This document shows positions 1 through 6,931 of a stretch of 16,140 nucleotides of DNA, piece after piece. The DNA is from Acidimicrobiales bacterium (GTDB lineage Bacteria > Actinomycetota > Acidimicrobiia > Acidimicrobiales > Acidimicrobilacustridaceae): NCBI GenBank assembly GCA_023261915.1, contig JALRFT010000205.1, positions 1 to 16,140 on the forward strand, read 5' to 3'. The number at the start of each line of letters is the position of its first letter. Position 1 is the first letter of the stretch. Position numbers and translations under genes: made by a program. Below the pieces are notes generated by a model that saw only the letters and a list, made by a program, of their open reading frames with translations, was not told where the DNA came from and did no database searches.

Positions 1-206
1 TCGCCGGCATCGACCACTGCGGCGTGGGCGCGGACACCGAGATCACCGATGGCGGCGGCGGTCGCCTCGACTTGTTCGACAGTGCGTGACCACACCACCA
101 CGTCGGCGCCAGCCTCGGCGAGGGCCAGCGCACTGGCAGCCCCGATGCCCCGTCCGGCCCCCGAAACCAGCGCGACTTTGCCATCCAGTCGGAACCGGTC
201 GGTCAC
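1..206 (-). CDS. SDR family oxidoreductase, N-terminal part only (cut by window edge)
   Basis: Only the first 68 residues are present; the gene runs off the left edge. The translation begins V/M-TDRFRLDGKVALVSGAGRGIG and continues with a typical Rossmann N-terminus: the nucleotide-binding GAGRGIG motif lies near residues 15-21, followed by a second beta strand (ADVVVWSR) whose Arg would favour NADP(H). The catalytic Tyr/Lys region lies outside the window, so activity cannot be judged. The GTG at 206 fits the usual SDR N-terminal length; a second in-frame GTG at 212 is closer to an AGGGGG Shine-Dalgarno-like run at 218-223. It follows the MaoC gene by about 30 bases on the same strand, so it is probably the sixth gene of the echA20-ipdABC operon. 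Substrate unknown; a hydroxy-steroid or hydroxyacyl-CoA intermediate is a contextual guess. Confidence 0.8.
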   Translation of the reverse strand, partial: MTDRFRLDGKVALVSGAGRGIGAASALALAEAGADVVVWSRTVEQVEATAAAIGDLGVRAHAAVVDAG

Positions 207-240
207 CCCCACGGCAGCCCCCTCATGTTTCCGGTGCGGT

Positions 241-708
241 TCACACCAGCCACCGTGACAACGCGTCGACGACACAGACCGGTCGTTCGGTGGCATCACA
301 TTCCACGGTGATGCGCATCGTGGTCTGCAGGCCACCGGAAACGTCATCGGCGGCGAGAAGCTCAACGGAGGCGCGCACCGCGGACCCAACGGGAACGGCG
401 GCGGGGAACCGGACGCGGTCCACGCCGTAGTTCACACCCGCAGAGAATCCGCGCACCTCAACGATCCGGGGCAGAAACCAGTTGGTGAGCGCGAGGGTGA
501 GGTAGCCGTGGGCGATGGTGCCGCCGTAAGGACCGTCCGCTGCGCGTGCCGGATCGGTGTGGATCCACTGGTGATCTCCGGTGGCATCGGCGAACAGGTC
601 GACCCGCGCCTGATCGACGTCCAACCAGTCGCTGGTCCCCAGGTTCGTGCCAACGGCAGCCCGGACCGCTTCGGGCCCATCGAGCACCAGCGGGCCTGAC
701 TCGTTCAC
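241..708 (-). CDS. MaoC-like (R)-specific enoyl-CoA hydratase, HtdZ/Rv0130-like
   Basis: A 155-residue single hot-dog-fold protein of the MaoC hydratase 2 family, which adds water to trans-2-enoyl-CoA to give (3R)-hydroxyacyl-CoA. The hydratase signature is clear: FADATGDHQWIHTDP at about residues 39-53 places the catalytic Asp45 and His50 in D-x4-H spacing, followed by GGTIAHGYLTLAL (about 62-74) and GVDRVRFPAAVPVGS further on. Overall it strongly resembles M. tuberculosis Rv0130 (HtdZ) from memory, at about the same length. The GTG start at 708 overlaps the ipdC stop (GTGA), with GGGGAACG just upstream, so translation is coupled. In this operon it is a good candidate for hydrating the enoyl-CoA made by FadE30 in HIP-CoA side-chain shortening. 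That substrate is inferred; a general fatty acyl hydratase role is the alternative. Confidence 0.93.
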   Translation of the reverse strand: MNESGPLVLDGPEAVRAAVGTNLGTSDWLDVDQARVDLFADATGDHQWIHTDPARAADGPYGGTIAHGYLTLALTNWFLPRIVEVRGFSAGVNYGVDRVRFPAAVPVGSAVRASVELLAADDVSGGLQTTMRITVECDATERPVCVVDALSRWLV

Positions 709-1817
709 GCCCGTTCCCCGGTGGCCGAGCGACTGGCGCCGAGCGAGTCGAGGACGGCTCCCGCCTCATCCACGATCCGTTCGACGAGATCGGCACAGGT
801 CGGCAGGTCGGTGATGACGCCGACCACCTGGCCGCTGGCCATCACCCCCGATCCGGTGTTGCCGTCGACGAGCGATGCCTTCAGGAGCATCGGGGTGTTG
901 GCCGCCATGAGCATCTGGGTCCAGGTCAGGTCCATCGACGCCCGCATGGCCCGACCCTCCCGAAACATCTGTCGCAGCGAGAGGCCGGTCATGGAGCGGA
1001 ACCGCAAGGCGTTGATCAGGGCGCGGGGCAGGGCGAGGAGCCGTCCCCGGCCGCTCTCGAGAGTGTCGACGAGATCGGTGCGCAACACCCGATGGGGTAC
1101 CCCGTCGACCTGGGTGGTGACCACGGTCTCGGTGACGGACCGGGCCAGGTAGAACTCCTTGACGGCTTGGGGCACCGTGGAATCCGACGTGAGTAGGAAG
1201 CGGGTGCCCATGGCAATACCGTCCGCTCCCCACGCCAGCGCGGCGACAAGACCGCGACCGTCGAAGAACCCGCCGGCGGCGATGACCGGCACTCGGCCGG
1301 CCACCACATCAACGACCTGGGGGAGCAGCACGGTGGTGGGCACACTGCCGGTGTGGCCCCCGCCCTCTCCGCCCTGGACGAGGACGGCGTCGACACCCCA
1401 GTCGAGGACCTTCTCGGCATGGCGACGGGCGCCGACCGAAGGGATGACGACGACGCCGGCGTCCTTGAGCCGGCTGATCAGTTCAGGTTTGGGAGCCTGG
1501 GCGAAACTCGCCACCCGGACGCCTTCGTCAATGAGGAGCCCGATGCGGGCGTCAATGTCGGATGAGTCAGCTCGCAGATTGACCCCGAAAGGACGCATCG
1601 TGCGGGACTTCACGGCGGCAATGGCGACGGTCAGTTCGTCGAGGTCCATCGTGGCGCTGGCCAGAATGCCGAGCGCTCCCGCCTCGGCTGTGGCCGACAC
1701 CAGTCGCGCCCCGGCCACCCACCCCATTCCGGTCTGCACGATGGGAACCTCCACCCCGACGAGGTCGCACAACGACGTGTGGAGCCGGGGATGCAGGTCA
1801 GGGTGACGGGTCGTCAT
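705..1817 (-). CDS. ipdC: IpdC-like flavin-dependent reductase/oxidoreductase (nitronate monooxygenase fold)
   Basis: A 370-residue TIM-barrel FMN protein of the 2-nitropropane dioxygenase-like superfamily. Visible motifs are PIVQTGMGWVAGARL near residues 25-39, QGGEGGGHTG at 148-157 (phosphate-binding and active-site His155 region) and AAGGFFDGRG at 180-189 followed by GADGIAMGTRF. In mycobacteria and rhodococci, IpdC (Rv3553, about 355 residues) acts on the CoA thioester of the last two steroid rings, helping form the ring double bond before ring D hydrolysis. The ATG at 1817 is chosen over a much longer in-frame extension to 2324: it overlaps the ipdB stop as ATGA, and the upstream extension is low-complexity antisense to ipdB. 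Gene order echA20-ipdA-ipdB-ipdC matches mycobacteria, which is the main reason to prefer IpdC over a generic nitronate monooxygenase. Confidence 0.9.
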   Translation of the reverse strand: MTTRHPDLHPRLHTSLCDLVGVEVPIVQTGMGWVAGARLVSATAEAGALGILASATMDLDELTVAIAAVKSRTMRPFGVNLRADSSDIDARIGLLIDEGVRVASFAQAPKPELISRLKDAGVVVIPSVGARRHAEKVLDWGVDAVLVQGGEGGGHTGSVPTTVLLPQVVDVVAGRVPVIAAGGFFDGRGLVAALAWGADGIAMGTRFLLTSDSTVPQAVKEFYLARSVTETVVTTQVDGVPHRVLRTDLVDTLESGRGRLLALPRALINALRFRSMTGLSLRQMFREGRAMRASMDLTWTQMLMAANTPMLLKASLVDGNTGSGVMASGQVVGVITDLPTCADLVERIVDEAGAVLDSLGASRSATGERA

Positions 1818-2596
1818 CGTTCGGTGCTCGGCAGTTCCCGGTGGCGCAGCCCCCGGGGGTCGAGACGTTCGATGGCGGCGGCCTCGGCAGCGTCGGGGCC
1901 TCGGGAGGTGGGGACCCCGTCGGCAATGACGAGTTCGAAACCGGTGTTGGCGACAACGTCGTCGACGCTCACTCCGGGGTGCACACTGACGAGACGCATG
2001 CGGTTGTCGGGGGTCTCGAAGTCGAGGACGGCGAGGTTGGTGACCACCCGGGCGAGTCGATGGTGGGCACGAGCGTTGGGGTGGAGTTGGGCGGCCCGGT
2101 CGTATCCGATGCCACTCACCATGTCGACTGACGGGGTGAACACCCGCGAGGAGTGGCGGGGGATGAAGAAACTGGTGGCGTGGTTGATGGTGTTGCCCGG
2201 CCCGCCACGCACACCGAGCAACTGGGCCGATGGACGTTCCCACGGACCGATGTTGGCGATGTTGGAGTTCCCGTAGACGTCCATCTGCGACGCTCCCATC
2301 ATCACGTGGCGACGACCGCCCCACAGCAGATCGAACACCGATCGGAACGGGATCCAGCCTTCGACCCCGGCACCGTCCGTGGCAGCCAGCGACGCCCCCA
2401 CCGGCAGGTCCCCGTCGACGAAGAACGCCTCGCCGTCGCTGACCAACAGGTCAGGGGAGAACGTTGCCCGGGCGAGGCGAGCCCCGAGCATGGGCATGAC
2501 CCCCATCCCCGAGGCGAAGATTTCGCCGTCGCCCCGAAACGCTTCGGCACACGCCACGGCGACCACATCGGCGAGCTGCACGTCGGTGCCGCTCAT
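1814..2596 (-). CDS. ipdB: IpdB, beta subunit of COCHEA-CoA hydrolase (steroid ring C opening)
   Basis: A 260-residue CoA-transferase-fold subunit. With IpdA it forms the heteromeric enzyme that hydrolyses COCHEA-CoA, the cyclohexenone intermediate left after ring D opening, so ring C is opened although the fold is that of a class I CoA transferase. Family-typical stretches are FASGMGVMPMLGARLA (about 27-42), a GASQMDVYGNSNIANIG block at 101-117 and a GGPGNTINHATSFF block at about 131-144. Length is close to Rv3552 (about 250). The ATG at 2596 overlaps the ipdA stop as ATGA; an in-frame start at 2620 would add eight residues inside ipdA and is less likely. A GAGG sits about ten bases upstream. 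Adjacent ipdA and equal coupling imply stoichiometric synthesis of the two subunits. Confidence 0.95.
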   Translation of the reverse strand: MSGTDVQLADVVAVACAEAFRGDGEIFASGMGVMPMLGARLARATFSPDLLVSDGEAFFVDGDLPVGASLAATDGAGVEGWIPFRSVFDLLWGGRRHVMMGASQMDVYGNSNIANIGPWERPSAQLLGVRGGPGNTINHATSFFIPRHSSRVFTPSVDMVSGIGYDRAAQLHPNARAHHRLARVVTNLAVLDFETPDNRMRLVSVHPGVSVDDVVANTGFELVIADGVPTSRGPDAAEAAAIERLDPRGLRHRELPSTER

Positions 2597-3474
2597 GATC
2601 CGGCCGCCTCGTCGCGCCACGCAGCCACGGCCTGCTGGTAAGCATCCTCGCTTCCGCTCAAGAAGCGGTCAGTGAACGTGGCCCAAGTAGCGGGGTCACC
2701 GGCCGCCTCTACGTACGCCTTCTGGAACTTCTCGTCGCGGCCGTAGTCAGGCTCACAACTCGTGAAGTGGGCGCCATTGGGAGATTCAACGACGCCGTCG
2801 ACCATGGAGCGATTCACTCGCAGGGTCTGGAAGGGGCCGCCAGCGACGAGTTCGGCAGTGGGGACCACTCGCTCACAAGACACGAAACGACGTCCCGGTG
2901 CACAAGCGGAGAGGAACAGATCGTCGAAGTAAAGGTCGGGGCCGAGGTACTGGGCGTTGCCCCGCTGGTCGGCGCGATTGAGATGTACGAAGGCGGCGTC
3001 AAGGCGGATGGCGGGTACGGCGAGGAGTTCCTCACCGTCGTCGTAGGGGGACTGCACGGTACGCAGTCCCGGGTTGACCTCGGTGACCCCGCTGGCGAGC
3101 CCGGCGCGGGTTGGCAGGAACGGCAGTCGGAGTGATCCGGCGTACAGGGCCCACTGCAGCATGCCTTCGTCGTATTCGACTGGTTCGGCAAGGGTGCCGT
3201 TCTGGCGGGCCGCCCGGAAGTGCGGCTCTAGGGGAATCGAGTCAAGGGACACGAACCCATAGATGAGACGTTTCACTTTGCCGGCTGCGCACAGCAGGCC
3301 CACGTCAGGTCCGCCGTAGGAGACCACGGTGAGGTCCGTGACGTCGGTTCGCAGGAGGGCCCGCACGAGCGCCATCGGTTTGCGGCGGCTACCCCACCCA
3401 CCGATGCCGAGGGTCATGCCCGAGACGATCGTGGCTGCCGCCTCGTCGGGTGACATCCGCTTGTCGGCGGTCAT
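2593..3474 (-). CDS. ipdA: IpdA, alpha subunit of COCHEA-CoA hydrolase (steroid ring C opening)
   Basis: A 293-residue class I CoA-transferase-like alpha subunit, very similar from memory to M. tuberculosis Rv3551: it carries GGWGSRRKPMALVRALLR at about 25-42, the DLTVVSYGGPDVGLLC region (47-62), KVKRLIYGFVSLDS (66-79) and, near the C-terminus, GAHFTSCEPDYGRDEKFQ. The family needs a glutamate in the active site (reported as Glu105 in the M. tuberculosis protein); E103 in the DEGM motif here is the residue expected to align. Its partner is the next gene, ipdB. The ATG at 3474 overlaps the echA20 stop (ATGA), with an AGGA nine bases upstream. A generic glutaconate or 3-oxoacid CoA-transferase is the only alternative, and the SRRKPMA signature together with gene order argues against it. 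Confidence 0.95.
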   Translation of the reverse strand: MTADKRMSPDEAAATIVSGMTLGIGGWGSRRKPMALVRALLRTDVTDLTVVSYGGPDVGLLCAAGKVKRLIYGFVSLDSIPLEPHFRAARQNGTLAEPVEYDEGMLQWALYAGSLRLPFLPTRAGLASGVTEVNPGLRTVQSPYDDGEELLAVPAIRLDAAFVHLNRADQRGNAQYLGPDLYFDDLFLSACAPGRRFVSCERVVPTAELVAGGPFQTLRVNRSMVDGVVESPNGAHFTSCEPDYGRDEKFQKAYVEAAGDPATWATFTDRFLSGSEDAYQQAVAAWRDEAAGS

Positions 3475-4247
3475 GTATCGCTGTCCTGGGAACTGCCTTC
3501 AGCCTTGTTGGTACCCGCGAAATCGTCGCGCAGTTCGTCGCTGACGCCACTGAGGTTCAACTCAAAGGTGAAGCCCTGTTCGAACCGGTAACTGCGCTTG
3601 GGATCCCAGGGGTCGATGCCGTTGAGACTCTCTTTTGCCGCCCTGATGACCGTGGGGGACTTCTCGGCGATCTGGCCGGCGAGACGCAGGGCGGCGTCGC
3701 GTAGGTCGTTGCGCCCGACGACCTCCCACACGCTGCCCCAGGCATGCAGTTCAGCGGCCGTTGCCCGGGAGGCGGTGTAGACCATGGCCCGCATCTTGTG
3801 CTGGGGGACCAGACGGGCGAGGTGGGTGGCAGCGCCGAGCGCACCCCGCTCAACCTCAGGCAGCGAGAACCACGCGTCATCGGAAGCCACGATGGCGTCA
3901 CTGTTGCCGACGAGGCCGATCCCGCCACCGACACAGAACCCTTGGACGGCGCTGATGACGGGAACGGGGCAGTCGTACACGGCGGTGAAGGCTGCCGCGC
4001 ATCCGCGGTTGGCACCGAGGAGGGCATCGAATCCGTCGGTGTGCTGCATCTCCTTGATGTCCACCCCGGCGTTGAACCCCTTGCCCTCGGCCCGCAGGAC
4101 CACGACTCGGGTGGCGGGGTCGGCCCCGGCGGCAGTCACGGCCCCGGCCAAGTCGAACCACTCGTCAACGGTCAGTGCGTTGACCGGTGGGCAGTTCATG
4201 ACCACTTCGACGATGCCGTCAGCGTTCTGGTGCGTTTCGATCCCCAC
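3471..4247 (-). CDS. echA20: EchA20, crotonase-family steroid ring D hydrolase
   Basis: A 258-residue crotonase-fold protein closely resembling Rv3550 (EchA20), which hydrolytically opens ring D of HIEC-CoA rather than hydrating a double bond. Oxyanion-hole segments are GFNAGVDIKEM (57-67) and GFCVGGGIGLVGNSD (103-117); the SLPEVERGALGAATHL segment follows at 128-143. Aligned by eye, the glutamate that hydratases carry in the GGGxE position is Gly111 here, while the PE glutamate (E131) is kept, which fits a hydrolase. The C-terminus YRFEQGFTFELNLSGVSDE is characteristic of EchA20. The GTG start at 4247 gives an N-terminus matching the family and has no Shine-Dalgarno, but a TANNNT -10 hexamer lies nine bases upstream, pointing to a leaderless mRNA. 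First gene of the ipd operon. Confidence 0.95.
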   Translation of the reverse strand: MGIETHQNADGIVEVVMNCPPVNALTVDEWFDLAGAVTAAGADPATRVVVLRAEGKGFNAGVDIKEMQHTDGFDALLGANRGCAAAFTAVYDCPVPVISAVQGFCVGGGIGLVGNSDAIVASDDAWFSLPEVERGALGAATHLARLVPQHKMRAMVYTASRATAAELHAWGSVWEVVGRNDLRDAALRLAGQIAEKSPTVIRAAKESLNGIDPWDPKRSYRFEQGFTFELNLSGVSDELRDDFAGTNKAEGSSQDSDT

Positions 4248-4256
4248 GAGGCGGTG

Positions 4257-4262
4257 AGCCTA
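4257..4262 (-). promoter_or_regulatory. Predicted -10 hexamer of the echA20-ipdABC operon (leaderless)
   Basis: The minus strand reads TAGGCT, a TANNNT match, ending nine bases before the GTG of echA20. That spacing would put the transcription start at or next to the start codon. No Shine-Dalgarno sequence is present in the nine bases. The operator dyad lies just upstream, over the -35 region, consistent with repression. Confidence 0.5.
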
Positions 4263-4268
4263 CCCGTG

Positions 4269-4287
4269 ATCTGATACCGCGTCAGAT
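4269..4287. promoter_or_regulatory. Operator dyad, site A
   Basis: ATCTGATACCGCGTCAGAT: perfect 6-bp inverted arms (ATCTGA/TCAGAT) with a 7-bp centre. It is the most symmetric of four related sites in the window and fits the size and geometry of a TetR-family operator. It sits between two divergent promoters, so one bound regulator could control both. Confidence 0.75.
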
Positions 4288-4314
4288 GCCCGTGAGCCTG
4301 CCGGGACGCGGGAC

Positions 4315-4320
4315 TAGCGT
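4315..4320 (+). promoter_or_regulatory. Predicted -10 hexamer of the SDR at 4327 (leaderless)
   Basis: TAGCGT, six bases before the ATG at 4327, so transcription would start at the A of ATG. No Shine-Dalgarno sequence is present. The same hexamer lies the same distance (27 bases after the operator) in the aldehyde dehydrogenase promoter at 12878-12883. Confidence 0.55.
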
Positions 4321-4326
4321 GGCCCC

Positions 4327-5082
4327 ATGGCCGTCACCATTGATCTTTCCGGTCGGATCGTGCTCGTCACGGGCGGCACCCGTGGGGTGGGGCGGGGAAT
4401 CGCCCAGCGATTCGCTGAGGCCGGTGCCACCGTGGCGGTCGTAGCCCGCACGGCCGTTGATGACCTGCCATCGGACTGGACGTTTCACACGGCCGATCTT
4501 CGTGACGGGGACGCGGCATGGGCTGCTGTGGACGACGTCGTCGCCACCCATGGTGCCCTCGACATGCTCGTCAACAATGCCGGTGGGTCACCGCCATCGG
4601 ACACGGCCACGGCATCACCGCGCTTCACCGAACGCATCGTGGCCCTCAACTTGTTGTCGGCTATTTACTGCTCGCAACGAGCCAACCACCACATGCAGGA
4701 GGCGGACGGTGGTGCCATTGTCAACGTCGCCAGCGTGGCGGGGCTCCGTCCTGCCCCCACCGTCGCCGCCTACGGCGCCGCCAAAGCTGGCCTGCTGTCG
4801 TTCACGGCCACCGCCGGTCAGGAATGGCTGCCCAAGGTCCGGGTGAACGCCGTGACCTGCGGGATGGTGCTCACTGAACAAGCGGCCCTCCACTACGGCG
4901 ACGAGGAGGCGGTGGCGAGGGTGGCGGCCACCATTCCCGCCGGACGACTGGCGGCGCCTCACGACATCGGGGATGTCTGCGTGTGGTTGGCGTCACCGAT
5001 GGCGTCGTATGTCAGCGGCGCCAACGTGGTGACGCACGGTGGTGGCGACCGACCGCCCTTCCTCGACGCGGCGGGCGGCTGA
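4327..5082 (+). CDS. SDR family oxidoreductase, Rv3549c-like by synteny
   Basis: A 251-residue classical SDR. The nucleotide motif TGGTRGVG is at 15-22, the structural NNAGG at 83-87, the catalytic Ser136 in NVASVAG, and Y149-x3-K153 in AAYGAAKAG. The end, with VSGANVVTHGGGDRPP, is a normal SDR C-terminus. It is transcribed divergently from echA20 exactly as Rv3549c is from Rv3550 in M. tuberculosis, and the protein resembles that group from memory, so a role in oxidising a hydroxy intermediate of the last two steroid rings is likely; the precise substrate is not known to me. The ATG at 4327 is supported by the leaderless promoter and by correct SDR N-terminal length. It converges on the esterase gene with a 23-bp gap. 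Confidence 0.92.
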   Translation: MAVTIDLSGRIVLVTGGTRGVGRGIAQRFAEAGATVAVVARTAVDDLPSDWTFHTADLRDGDAAWAAVDDVVATHGALDMLVNNAGGSPPSDTATASPRFTERIVALNLLSAIYCSQRANHHMQEADGGAIVNVASVAGLRPAPTVAAYGAAKAGLLSFTATAGQEWLPKVRVNAVTCGMVLTEQAALHYGDEEAVARVAATIPAGRLAAPHDIGDVCVWLASPMASYVSGANVVTHGGGDRPPFLDAAGG

Positions 5083-5097
5083 GGCGATCCCCAGCAA

Positions 5098-5115
5098 CGA
5101 GGCCGTCAGGCCTCG
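5098..5115. terminator. Candidate bidirectional terminator hairpin
   Basis: A perfect 7-bp stem, CGAGGCC and GGCCTCG, around a GTCA loop lies where the SDR (plus) and the esterase (minus) converge. The esterase stop codon is in the loop. No T-tract follows on either side, so it would be a tract-less actinobacterial type; termination is inferred from position only. Confidence 0.4.
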
Positions 5116-6170
5116 GGCTGCGAGGAGCGCATCATGGCCCCGACTTCGGTGGCGATCCCTTCGGCCATGGCGATGACGTCGTCGAGGACCAACATGGAGT
5201 GGAAGCCATGGATCATGTCGTCGTAACAGCGATAGGTGGTTGCCACCCCGGCGCCGGCGAGGGCCTCGGCGTAGGCGCGACCGTCGTCGCGCAGCACGTC
5301 GAACCCGGCGGTGATGACGAGAGCGGGAGCGAGCCCATCGAGATCCTCGGCACACAGGGGTGACACCCGGGGGTCCGCCCAGGTCTCGGGGACGGGGGTG
5401 TAGGTATCACGAAACACACCGACGGCTTCGGTGGTGAGGCCGAAGCCGTCGGCGAAGATGGCGTAGGAGGGTGTGCGCATGGCCACATCGCCGAGCGGGT
5501 AGACGAGACACTGCATCTGAGGTTGGGTGATGCCGAGTCGCCGAGCCTCAAGACACACGACGGCGGCGAGGGTTGCGCCCGCTGAATCACCCATCACCCC
5601 GACGACACCGGGGGTGGTACCGAGTTCGTCGTGGTGGTCGAGGACCCATCGGTATGCAGCAACGCAGTCGTCGACAGCAGCAGGGAAGACGTGTTCGGGG
5701 GCGAGGCGGTAGTCGACGGCGACGACCACACAGTTGCTGCGCTCGGCGAGGAGTCGACACGTCGGGTCGTGGGTATCGAGATCACCGACGCAGAACCCGC
5801 CACCGTGGAAGAACACCACGGCCGGCAGTGCCCCCATCGCCGTCGCCGGGCGGTAGATGCGGACGGGGATGGAACCGTCATCGCCGGGCAGATGGCGGTC
5901 GGTGGCGAGCACCCCGCTGCGCACCGGTGACGAGAGTCGCACCACCGTGCGCATCTCTCGGCGGGACGTCACCCAATCGGTGTCGGCCGTCGTTGCACTG
6001 CGGCGGCCACCGATGGCCAGCAGAAGTTGGAGGCTCGGGTGGAGGCGCCGTCCGTCACGCCACAACGGTTCGCTTTGGCCGAGGAGGCGGAGGGGAATGC
6101 GCGGGTGGGCGAGCAGCCACCGGGCGAGGTGAGCGGTCAGGGAGCGTCGGTCGACGGGTGCGGTGGTCAC
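5106..6170 (-). CDS. HSL-family alpha/beta hydrolase (esterase/lipase)
   Basis: A 354-residue hormone-sensitive-lipase family hydrolase. The oxyanion HGGG is at 122-125, the nucleophile elbow GDSAG at 194-198 (Ser196), with catalytic Asp291 in the GFDVLRDDG segment and His321 in MIHGF. The first 90 residues form the usual cap region; there is no signal peptide, so it should be cytoplasmic. The GTG at 6170 overlaps the ipdF stop as GTGA; there is no clear Shine-Dalgarno, so it depends on coupling. A longer in-frame reading to 6260 lies inside ipdF. Family members cut short-chain esters, but an esterase is not a known step in HIP degradation. It might remove an acyl ester from a steroid, open a lactone or hydrolyse a stalled thioester; these are guesses from co-transcription. 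Confidence 0.88.
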   Translation of the reverse strand: MTTAPVDRRSLTAHLARWLLAHPRIPLRLLGQSEPLWRDGRRLHPSLQLLLAIGGRRSATTADTDWVTSRREMRTVVRLSSPVRSGVLATDRHLPGDDGSIPVRIYRPATAMGALPAVVFFHGGGFCVGDLDTHDPTCRLLAERSNCVVVAVDYRLAPEHVFPAAVDDCVAAYRWVLDHHDELGTTPGVVGVMGDSAGATLAAVVCLEARRLGITQPQMQCLVYPLGDVAMRTPSYAIFADGFGLTTEAVGVFRDTYTPVPETWADPRVSPLCAEDLDGLAPALVITAGFDVLRDDGRAYAEALAGAGVATTYRCYDDMIHGFHSMLVLDDVIAMAEGIATEVGAMMRSSQPEA

Positions 6171-6931
6171 GGGTGCTGTGAACTGGCACTGATGACCTCG
6201 CCGGTGAGGTACGAGCTGTAGGGGGAGGCGAGGAACACGATGATGTTGGCGATCTCCCACGGTTCAGCCGCCCGGCCGAAGGCCTCCCGGCTGGTGAGCT
6301 CGTCGAGAAGTTCGTCGCTCGTGACCTTGGCAAGATTGGCGTGCATGGCCAGTGACGGTGCCACGGCGTTCACCCGTACTCCGTGGGGCGCGGCCTCGAT
6401 GGCAGTGCAGCGGGTGAGTGCCATCACGCCGGCCTTGGCCGCTGCGTAGTGGGCCTGACCCTGTTGGGCCCGCCAGCCGAGGACCGAGGCGTTGTTGACG
6501 ATGACGCCTGAACCCCGGGGGTACATGTGCCCCAGCGCTGCGCGAGTGGTCTGGAATGTTCCTGTCAGGGTGACACCCAAGACGGCGTTCCACTGGTCGT
6601 CGGTCATCTCGTGCACTTCGGCGGTGCCGCCGAGTCCGGCGTTGTTCACGAGCACGTCAATCCCGCCGAGTTCGGCCGCGGCGGCATCCATGAGGGCCCG
6701 GACACTCGTGTCATCAGTGACGTCACAGGGGATGCCGGTCACTCCGAGTTCGGCGGCGGTCTCAGCGAGACGTCGCTCGTGGCGATCCGAGATCACGACC
6801 CGGGCACCTTCTTCGAGACAGCGCCGTGCCGTGGCCGACCCGATGCCGGAACCAGCTGCGGCGGTAACGACCACACCGAGTCCGTTGAGGAGTCCGTGAC
6901 CGGGCACGTAGTCGGGTGGCGGATTCGTCAT
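6167..6931 (-). CDS. ipdF: IpdF-like SDR, hydroxy-HIP/HIC-CoA dehydrogenase
   Basis: A 254-residue SDR closely resembling M. tuberculosis Rv3559c (IpdF). The distinctive nucleotide motif is TAAAGSGIG at 23-31, where the first glycine of the normal TGxxxGxG is alanine; as I recall this is shared by Rv3559c. NNAG is at 96-99, Ser149 in NNASVLGWRAQQ, Y162-x3-K166, and the C-terminus is YLTGEVISASSQHP, also typical of IpdF. IpdF oxidises the ring hydroxyl of the CoA thioester of the bicyclic steroid remnant, ahead of IpdC and EchA20. The ATG at 6931 overlaps the fadE30 stop (ATGA) with GGGAG five bases upstream. fadE30 and ipdF are also neighbours in mycobacteria (Rv3560c-Rv3559c), which supports the call. 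Confidence 0.92.
   Translation of the reverse strand: MTNPPPDYVPGHGLLNGLGVVVTAAAGSGIGSATARRCLEEGARVVISDRHERRLAETAAELGVTGIPCDVTDDTSVRALMDAAAAELGGIDVLVNNAGLGGTAEVHEMTDDQWNAVLGVTLTGTFQTTRAALGHMYPRGSGVIVNNASVLGWRAQQGQAHYAAAKAGVMALTRCTAIEAAPHGVRVNAVAPSLAMHANLAKVTSDELLDELTSREAFGRAAEPWEIANIIVFLASPYSSYLTGEVISASSQHP

Larger units (their letters stand above)
4248..4326. promoter_or_regulatory. Divergent promoter region between echA20 and the SDR at 4327
   Basis: This 79-bp region holds one copy of the shared dyad (4269-4287), a -10 for each direction and almost no leader on either side. An 11-base direct repeat, GTGAGCCTACC at 4254-4264 and GTGAGCCTGCC at 4292-4302, flanks the operator. No sequence resembling the KstR2 box (AnCAAGnnCTTGnT) is visible, although KstR2 controls the equivalent mycobacterial genes. 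Confidence 0.75.

Noticed and set aside
1818..2324. N-terminal extension of ipdC
   Set aside because: The extra residues are Arg/His/Pro-rich and lie over ipdB; the ATG at 1817 overlaps the ipdB stop in the same way as all other joins in the operon.
4248..4326. KstR2 or KstR box in the echA20 promoter
   Set aside because: No CAAGnnCTTG or AACnnGTT pattern is present; the only strong dyad is the CTGA/TCAG type.
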